Source: Streptomyces sp. NBC_01288
GTDB lineage: Bacteria; Actinomycetota; Actinomycetes; Streptomycetales; Streptomycetaceae
Direction of reading: 5' to 3'
Length of the DNA: 64,000 nt
Assembly: GCF_035982055.1 (NCBI RefSeq)
Contig: NZ_CP108427.1
Coordinates: 4,711,001-4,775,000 of the forward strand
Part shown: piece by piece, positions 58,620 to 64,000 of the stretch
Numbering within the stretch: the stretch's first letter is position 1
How the letters are laid out: the number at the start of each line of letters is the position of its first letter
The notes under the pieces: generated by a model
The model's database searches: none
What the model saw: the letters and a program-made list of their open reading frames with translations, nothing else
Told to the model about the DNA's origin: nothing
Translations under genes and position numbers: made by a program

Positions 58620-59566
58620 CGGACCCCGCCAATCCTTGGGCGCAACCTGCTTCGGTCGTACGGCTCGACATTCCCGGCGGGCGCGAGGTGACCCACCGGG
58701 ATGTCGCGGCCAACGGCGCCCGCTTCCACATCGCGGAGGTGGGCGACGGACCGCTGGTGCTGCTGCTGCACGGCTTCCCCCAGTTCTGGTGGACCTGGCG
58801 GCACCAACTCGGCGCGCTGGCCGACGCCGGGTTCCGGGCCGTCGCCATGGACCTGCGGGGCGTCGGCGGCAGCGACCGCACCCCGCGCGGCTACGACCCC
58901 GCCAACCTCGCCCTCGACGTCACCGGCGTAATCCGCTCGCTCGGCGAACCGGACGCCGCGCTGGTCGGCCATGACCTGGGCGGCTATCTGGCGTGGACGG
59001 CGGCGGCGATGCGCCCCAAGCTGGTGCGCCGACTCGCCGTCTCCTCGATGCCGCACCCCCGGCGCTGGCGCAACGCGATGCTCTCCGACGTCAGGCAGTC
59101 GACGGCGAGTTCCTACATCTGGGGGTTCCAGCGCCCCTGGATCCCCGAGCGGCAACTCCTCGCCGAGGACGCCGAGTTGGTGGGCAAGCTGATCCGCGAC
59201 TGGTCCGGCGCGAGCCTGCCGGACGACGAGGCGGTCGAGGCGTACCGGCGGGCGATGCTGATCCCGTCGACCGCGCACTGCTCGATCGAGCCGTACCGCT
59301 GGATGGTGCGGTCGATGGCGCGCCCGGACGGCATCCAGTTCAACCGGCGCATGAAGCGGCCGGTGCGGGTGCCGACCCTGCATCTGCACGGCTCGCTCGA
59401 CCCGGTGCTGCGCACCCGCAGCGCCGCGGGCTCCGGGGAGTACGTCGAAGCGCCGTACCGCTGGCGGCTGTTCGACGGTCTCGGGCACTACCCGCACGAG
59501 GAGGACCCGGTGGCCTTCTCGACCGAACTGGTCAACTGGCTCAAGGATCCCGAACCGGATCGTTGA
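58616..59566 (+). CDS. Alpha/beta hydrolase
   Basis: A 316-residue alpha/beta hydrolase of the epoxide-hydrolase-like group. HGFPQFWWTWRHQL gives the HGxP oxyanion region, GHDLGGYLAW the nucleophile elbow with Asp as nucleophile, LHGSLDPVL the acid and GHYPHEEDP the catalytic His. The Asp nucleophile suggests an epoxide hydrolase or dehalogenase type rather than an esterase. Coupled to the holin-like gene. Confidence 0.85.
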   Translation: MTDPANPWAQPASVVRLDIPGGREVTHRDVAANGARFHIAEVGDGPLVLLLHGFPQFWWTWRHQLGALADAGFRAVAMDLRGVGGSDRTPRGYDPANLALDVTGVIRSLGEPDAALVGHDLGGYLAWTAAAMRPKLVRRLAVSSMPHPRRWRNAMLSDVRQSTASSYIWGFQRPWIPERQLLAEDAELVGKLIRDWSGASLPDDEAVEAYRRAMLIPSTAHCSIEPYRWMVRSMARPDGIQFNRRMKRPVRVPTLHLHGSLDPVLRTRSAAGSGEYVEAPYRWRLFDGLGHYPHEEDPVAFSTELVNWLKDPEPDR

Positions 59567-59966
59567 CCGGTGGGTGACCGATTCGTGACCGGTGCGTGAC
59601 CGGTCCGCTGCGCCCGGTATCCGGATATGAACACCTGTCCTACGAACGGCTACTTGCCTCGCGCATAGGCCAATTGGGGCCCCAAGGGGTGGTTATCGAC
59701 CTTGGGGCAGGGGCAGACGTCGGGGTATGGGCTGGACGCACGACTACAGTGACGCAGCACGCAATCGCCGCTCGGACCACGGTCTGAGCTCCCACCAACG
59801 GGGCGCCCCGCAACTCCAGGGCACAGACCTCAGGGTGGGGATCCCGCGCATTCTGCGCCGCCGGGCCCGCTGGGTCTCGGTACGGCTGCGTCATCCCCGA
59901 GGCTGACGCACCCACCTCCTACAGGGCACGCCTTTCAGTGCGCACACCTTTCACGGCGGGCACCTC
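59567..59966. other. Gap with short tandem repeats
   Basis: Starts with four near copies of GTGACCGGT spaced about 10 bp (59,562-59,605), then unremarkable sequence. Open frames here are low in complexity and unsupported. The downstream MarP-like gene ends at 59,967. Confidence 0.5.
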
Positions 59967-61166
59967 TCACAGCGCGCAACTGTCGCTGTCCACCTGCTCG
60001 TTGGCACTGCGCCCCTTGACGATGTCCGGCTGGATCTCGTCCGCGGTGAGCGCGTACCCGGTGTCGGGGTCGTCGAGGGACTTCGCGAAGACGACGCCGT
60101 ACACCTTGCCCTCGGGTGTGAGCAGCGGGCCGCCGGAGTTGCCCTGGCGGACGGTCGCGTAGAGCGAGTACACATCGCGGCGAACCGTGCCGCGATGGTA
60201 GATGTCCGGGCCGTTGGCCGTGATGCGGCCACGCACGCGTGCGGCACGGACGTCGTAGGACCCGTTCTCCGGGAAGCCCGCGACGATCGCGCTGTTGCCG
60301 CTGGTGGCGTCCTTGGTCGCGAACTGCAGGGAGCGCGCCTTCAGGTCCGGTACGTCGAGTACGGCGATGTCGCGGTGCCAGTCGTAGAGGACGACCTTGG
60401 CGTCGTACTTGCGGCCCTGGCCGCCTATCTGGACGGTGGGTTCGTCGACGCCGCCGACGACGTGCGCGTTGGTCATGACGCGGCGGTCGCCGAAGACGAA
60501 GCCGCTGCCCTCCAGGACCTTGCCGCAGCTCTGGGCAGTGCCCATGACCTTGACGATGGACTGCTGGGCGCGGGTGGCGACCGCGCTGGAGGCGAGAGCC
60601 GGGTCCGGCGGCTGGACGTCGTTGATCGGCTCGTTCGCGAACGGGCTGAAGACCTGCGGGAAACCGTTCTGCGCGAGGACCGAGGAGAAGTCCGCGAACC
60701 AGGTGTCGGCCTGCGCGGGCAGCGCCCGGGAGACCCCCAGCAGCACCTTGGAGCTGCGGACCTCCTTGCCGAGCGTCGGCAGGGTGGTGCCGGCCAGCGC
60801 GGAGCCGATCAGCCAGGCGACCAGGAGCATCGCGAGGACGTTGACGAGGGCGCCGCCGGTCGCGTCCAGGGCGCGGGCCGGGGACCAGGTGATGTACCGG
60901 CGCAGCTTGTTGCCGAGGTGGGTGGTCAGGGCCTGGCCTACGGAGGCGCAGACGATGACGATGATGACCGCGACGACGGCCGCGGTGGTGCTGACCTCCG
61001 ACTTGTCGGTCAGCGCGTCCCAGATCACGGGCAGCGTGTAGACGGCGACGAGACCGCCGCCCAGGAACCCGATCACCGACAGGATGCCGACGACGAACCC
61101 CTGGCGATAGCCCACGATCGCGAACCACACGGCGGCGACCAGCAGCAGGATGTCCAGCACATTCAC
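59967..61166 (-). CDS. MarP-like membrane serine protease
   Basis: A 399-residue protein: four N-terminal membrane helices of the CvpA-like type (VLDILLLVAAVWFAIVGYRQGFVVG ...), then a trypsin-like protease domain facing outside. The triad is His in MTNAHVVGG, Asp in WHRDIAVLDV and Ser in VRQGNSGGPLL. Two Cys (QSCGKV and the C-terminal DSCAL) could form the redox-type disulfide known from MarP of mycobacteria, which protects against acid and oxidative stress. GTG 61166 has AGGG 8 nt upstream; GTG 61175 is possible. Confidence 0.88.
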   Translation of the reverse strand: MNVLDILLLVAAVWFAIVGYRQGFVVGILSVIGFLGGGLVAVYTLPVIWDALTDKSEVSTTAAVVAVIIVIVCASVGQALTTHLGNKLRRYITWSPARALDATGGALVNVLAMLLVAWLIGSALAGTTLPTLGKEVRSSKVLLGVSRALPAQADTWFADFSSVLAQNGFPQVFSPFANEPINDVQPPDPALASSAVATRAQQSIVKVMGTAQSCGKVLEGSGFVFGDRRVMTNAHVVGGVDEPTVQIGGQGRKYDAKVVLYDWHRDIAVLDVPDLKARSLQFATKDATSGNSAIVAGFPENGSYDVRAARVRGRITANGPDIYHRGTVRRDVYSLYATVRQGNSGGPLLTPEGKVYGVVFAKSLDDPDTGYALTADEIQPDIVKGRSANEQVDSDSCAL

Positions 61167-61179
61167 GACGGACACCCTG

Positions 61180-61869
61180 TCATGACCGCCAGTCGAGCGG
61201 GACCTGCTTCTCGGGGTCCCAGGGCCGCTCCCAACCGGAGTAGTGCAGCAGGCGGTCGATGACTCCGGCCGTGAAGCCCCAGACGAGGGTCGATTCGACC
61301 AGAAATGCCGGACCCAGGAAGCCGCTGGGGTGCGTGACGGTGACTCTGTTGGCCGGATCCGTGAGATCCGCCACGGGGACCGTGAACACGCGTGCCGTCT
61401 CGTTCGGATCGACCACGCCCACCGGTGTCGGCTCCCGCCACCAGCCCAGCACCGGCGTCACCACGAAGCCGCTCACCGGGATGTACAGCTTGGGCAGCAC
61501 CCCGAAGAGCTGCACTCCGGCCGGGTCGAGCCCGGTCTCCTCCTCGGCCTCGCGGAGAGCGGCCCGCAAAGGCCCGTCACCCGTCGGATCACCGTCCTCG
61601 GGGTCGAGGGCACCACCGGGGAAGGACGGCTGCCCCGCATGCGAACGGAGCGAACTGGACCGCTCCATGAGCAGCAGCTCGGGCCCCTGATCGCCCTCCC
61701 CGAAGAGGATCAGCACCGCCGACTGCCGCCCTGCCCCGTCCTTCGGCGGCAGGAACCGGCTCAACTGGAGCGGCTCGACCGTCTCCACGGCGTGCACCAC
61801 CGGATCCAGCCAGCCCGGCAGCCCGTCCTTGCTGAGCACCACACCCTGGGTATTGCTCGCGCGTGTCAT
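61180..61869 (-). CDS. NUDIX hydrolase, CoA-pyrophosphatase type
   Basis: A 229-residue NUDIX protein. The NUDIX box spans GALDPEDGDPTGDGPLRAAL followed by REAEEETGL, and the CoA-type signature precedes it (SSLRSHAGQPSFPGG, the LLTxRSxxLRxHxGQVAFPGG pattern). Expected to cleave CoA or related diphosphates. It is immediately upstream of the protease gene on the same strand (14 bp) and shares an operon. Confidence 0.9.
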   Translation of the reverse strand: MTRASNTQGVVLSKDGLPGWLDPVVHAVETVEPLQLSRFLPPKDGAGRQSAVLILFGEGDQGPELLLMERSSSLRSHAGQPSFPGGALDPEDGDPTGDGPLRAALREAEEETGLDPAGVQLFGVLPKLYIPVSGFVVTPVLGWWREPTPVGVVDPNETARVFTVPVADLTDPANRVTVTHPSGFLGPAFLVESTLVWGFTAGVIDRLLHYSGWERPWDPEKQVPLDWRS

Positions 61870-61953
61870 CCCCCACCCCCGTTCCCACTGATCAACGCCC
61901 GATACCTCCGAGATCGTTCCGTCATCCGGCCCCCGATGTCACACCGATTCGCC

Positions 61954-62877
61954 TCACGCCGATCCCAGTGGCGGCGCCGGTTTCCCGCCCGCGTCCAGAT
62001 AGGACTGCGGCGGGTTGAGGCGCTGGCCGGGATAGCCGCCCTTCTCGTACTTGAGCAGCTTCTTCGCCTTCTCCGGGTCGGTCTCGCCCTCGCCGTACGC
62101 CGGGCAGAGCGGGGCGATCGGGCAGGCGCCGCACGCGGGCTTGCGGGCGTGGCAGATCCGGCGGCCGTGGAAGATCACGTGGTGCGAGAGCATCGTCCAG
62201 TCGCTCTTCGGGAAGAGCGCTCCCACGGCGGCCTCGATCTTGTCGGGCTCGGTCGCCTCGGTCCATTTCCAGCGCCGTACGAGCCGCTGGAAGTGCGTGT
62301 CCACGGTGATTCCGGGCCGCCCGAAGGCGTTGCCGAGCACCACGAAGGCGGTCTTGCGGCCCACACCGGGCAGCTTGACGAGATCTTCGAGCCGGCCGGG
62401 CACCTCGCCGCCGAAGTCGGCGACCAGGGCCTTGGAGAGCCCTATCACCGACTTGGTCTTGGCCCGGAAGAACCCGGTCGGGCGGAGGATCTCCTCGACC
62501 GCCTCCGGGTCGGCGACGGCCAGGTCCTCGGGGGTCGGGTACTTGGCGAACAGCGCCGGGGTCGTCTGATTGACCCTCAGGTCGGTGGTCTGCGCCGACA
62601 GGACCGTGGCGACCACGAGCTGGAAGGGGTTCTCGAAGTCGAGCTCCGGGTGGGCGTACGGATAGATCTCGGCCAGTTCTCGATTGATCCGGCGGGCACG
62701 GCGGACGAGGGCGGTGTGCGATTCACTCTTCACGCCGACCACCACTTTTGCCCCCTTTGTCACTTTCCTGCCGCCACCCTTGCCGCCGTCAGGGCCCTGT
62801 TCGCCCACAGCGGAATCACGAGGTACAACCATCCGCCCAGCCCCCTTGGCCTGTGCTCTCACCGGCGATTTGGACAC
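61954..62877 (-). CDS. nth: Endonuclease III
   Basis: A 307-residue base-excision DNA glycosylase/AP lyase. Helix-hairpin-helix LPGVGRKTAFVVL, catalytic Lys in LSAQTTDLRVNQ-type text and the HhH, catalytic Asp in ITVDTHFQRL, and the [4Fe-4S] motif CHARKPACGACPIAPLC (C-x6-C-x2-C-x5-C). The first ~50 residues are a disordered basic extension, so a start further in is possible. Confidence 0.93.
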   Translation of the reverse strand: MSKSPVRAQAKGAGRMVVPRDSAVGEQGPDGGKGGGRKVTKGAKVVVGVKSESHTALVRRARRINRELAEIYPYAHPELDFENPFQLVVATVLSAQTTDLRVNQTTPALFAKYPTPEDLAVADPEAVEEILRPTGFFRAKTKSVIGLSKALVADFGGEVPGRLEDLVKLPGVGRKTAFVVLGNAFGRPGITVDTHFQRLVRRWKWTEATEPDKIEAAVGALFPKSDWTMLSHHVIFHGRRICHARKPACGACPIAPLCPAYGEGETDPEKAKKLLKYEKGGYPGQRLNPPQSYLDAGGKPAPPLGSA

Positions 62878-62979
62878 CCGGCCAGCCTAGAGCCCGCCAC
62901 TGACATCCGCCCCGGACCCCGAAGATCAGCCCCCAATTGGACCCCTGCCGCTTACCTCGGGACACCAGTGCGGCATCCT

Positions 62980-62993
62980 TGTGACAGATCACA
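62980..62993. promoter_or_regulatory. Crp-like palindrome upstream of crp
   Basis: TGTGACAGATCACA contains GTG-N6-CAC in a perfect inverted TGTGA/TCACA arrangement, 92 bp before the crp start. It is a likely site for autoregulation by Crp. Confidence 0.55.
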
Positions 62994-63084
62994 CTGTTTG
63001 GACGGTCCGGCAAAATGGGGAGCACGGTCCCCTGGTACCAACGGGGAGCACCATCCCCTGAGCAGGTCGACAAGGAGAGAACTC

Positions 63085-63759
63085 GTGGACGACGTTCTGC
63101 GGCGCGCCCCGCTCTTCGCGGCGCTCGATGACGATCAGGCCGCGGAGCTGCGCGCCTCCATGAGTGAGGTGACCCTCGCGCGCGGGGACTCCCTCTTTCA
63201 CGAGGGCGACCCCGGCGACCGGCTCTACGTGGTCACCGAGGGCAAGGTGAAGCTGCACCGCACCTCCCCGGACGGCCGCGAGAACATGCTGGCCGTCCTC
63301 GGCCCCGGTGAGCTGATCGGCGAGCTGTCGCTGTTCGACCCGGGCCCGCGTACGGCGACCGCCAGCGCGCTGACCGAGGTCAAGCTGCTCGGCCTCGGCC
63401 ACGGCGACCTCCAGCCCTGGCTGAGCGCCCGCCCCGAGGTGGCCTCCGCGCTGCTGCGCGCGGTCGCCCGTCGGCTGCGCAAGACCAACGACGCGATGTC
63501 CGACCTGGTCTTCTCGGACGTCCCCGGCCGCGTGGCCCGCGCCCTGCTGGATCTCTCCCGCCGCTTCGGCGTGCAGTCCGAGGAGGGCATCCACGTGGTG
63601 CACGACCTCACGCAGGAGGAGCTGGCCCAGCTGGTCGGCGCGTCCCGCGAGACGGTCAACAAGGCCCTCGCCGACTTCGCGGGCCGCGGCTGGCTGCGTC
63701 TGGAGGCCCGCGCGGTGATCCTGCTGGACGTGGAGCGGCTGGCGAAGCGCTCGCGTTAG
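63085..63759 (+). CDS. crp: Crp/Fnr family regulator Crp
   Basis: A 224-residue Crp. The cyclic-nucleotide-binding domain has FHEGDPGDRLYVVTEGKVKL and the phosphate cassette LGPGELIGELSLFDPGPRTATASALT. A long dimer helix and the winged helix-turn-helix (LTQEELAQLVGASRETVNKALADFAGRGWLRLE) follow. Crp controls germination and antibiotic production in Streptomyces. GTG 63085 has AAGGAGAG upstream. Confidence 0.95.
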   Translation: MDDVLRRAPLFAALDDDQAAELRASMSEVTLARGDSLFHEGDPGDRLYVVTEGKVKLHRTSPDGRENMLAVLGPGELIGELSLFDPGPRTATASALTEVKLLGLGHGDLQPWLSARPEVASALLRAVARRLRKTNDAMSDLVFSDVPGRVARALLDLSRRFGVQSEEGIHVVHDLTQEELAQLVGASRETVNKALADFAGRGWLRLEARAVILLDVERLAKRSR

Positions 63760-63780
63760 CCACAGCATTTCGTACGACTT

Positions 63781-63813
63781 CGAAGGGCCCTGCTCGTACG
63801 GCGGGGCCCTTCG
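63781..63813 (+). terminator. Terminator after crp
   Basis: CGAAGGGCCC and GGGCCCTTCG are perfect 10-bp arms with a 13-nt loop, 22 bp after the crp stop codon. Confidence 0.85.
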
Positions 63814-63832
63814 CGTATCGCCAGGGGTGGGG

Positions 63833-64000
63833 ATGTACGAGGACAAGGCGTCGGATTCGGCCTGGAAACACTCCTGGTGGCGAAGATCGGCGCGCCGGCT
63901 GTGGAGAACGCCCGACGAGAAGGGCGACCTCGGCGGAAAACCGCTGGGCCTGTGGCTGACGGACGACACCGTCGTCATCGCCCGCGTCGACGGCGTACAG
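63833..64000 (+). CDS. 5' part of an unknown gene, cut by the window edge
   Basis: Starts MYEDKASDSAWKHSWWRR from ATG 63833 with GGGGTGGGG just upstream, and is still open at the end (GLWLTDDTVVIARVDG). There are 56 codons visible. Trp/Arg-rich N-terminus; family not recognisable from this much. Confidence 0.55.
   Translation, partial: MYEDKASDSAWKHSWWRRSARRLWRTPDEKGDLGGKPLGLWLTDDTVVIARVDGVQ

Noticed and set aside
59640..59915. 91-codon minus-strand frame
   Set aside because: No ribosome site and no recognisable protein features; treated as intergenic.
1..64000. CRISPR arrays, rRNA operons and insertion sequences
   Set aside because: I saw no regularly spaced repeats, no rRNA sequence and no transposase genes.

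Overview
The window is high-GC actinobacterial DNA with the gene content and order of a Streptomyces chromosome. Landmarks are an hppA / anti-sigma / bldG block, a DEAH helicase, a tad pilus locus, acs, nhaA, a MarP-like protease, a CoA-type NUDIX hydrolase, nth and crp. I know this order from the S. coelicolor SCO3545-SCO3571 neighbourhood; I did not align anything.

Region 1 (1-10.2 kb) is core chromosome: a repeat-rich gene-free stretch, a methyltransferase, a lipoprotein, the proton-pumping pyrophosphatase HppA, an RsbW-type anti-sigma factor, BldG, a DUF1998-type helicase, and the distal end of a tad pilus operon (two TadE-like genes and the 3' half of a DUF4244 pilin-like gene).

Region 2 (10,214-41,495) is a 31.3-kb integrated element. 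It sits inside the DUF4244 gene, whose 5' half lies at 41,491-41,609 and whose 3' half lies at 10,088-10,213. The direct repeat at the ends is TACTC. In the free form the core would be flanked by the perfect arms ATTTGAC/GTCAAAT. A large serine integrase lies at the left end. Inside the element are: (a) small cargo genes and a secreted SGNH hydrolase; (b) a coupling-ATPase plus replication-relaxation module; (c) a second recombination unit, Xis plus tyrosine integrase, with what looks like an intact attP carrying a tRNA-Gly 3' half; (d) a CBASS-like operon of a nuclease-like protein, a CD-NTase, a Cap15 2TM-beta effector and a diadenylate-cyclase-like protein; (e) a second, inverted coupling-ATPase/replication-relaxation module with three small membrane or cytoplasmic partners; (f) two TetR-like regulators with related palindromes; (g) an Lsr2-like protein, a PIN-TM protein and a Gabija pair (GajA/GajB); (h) a Streptomyces-type regulatory cluster of HATPase proteins, an XRE regulator and DUF397. 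The element is therefore a transferable defence island with two site-specific integration systems.

Region 3 (41.5-64 kb) is core chromosome again: the rest of the tad operon (TadC, TadB, TadA, TadZ-like), a HAD phosphatase, a degenerate Fic-like protein, a CooC-like ATPase, a polysaccharide-deacetylase-like lipoprotein, a SulP-carbonic anhydrase fusion, acs, nhaA, a holin-like protein, an alpha/beta hydrolase, a membrane serine protease, a NUDIX hydrolase, endonuclease III, Crp and the start of one more gene.

The observations most worth following are the CBASS-like operon with the DAC-like fourth gene, the two-integrase architecture, the interrupted pilin gene, and a recurring structured motif found just after the stop codons of five minus-strand cargo genes.
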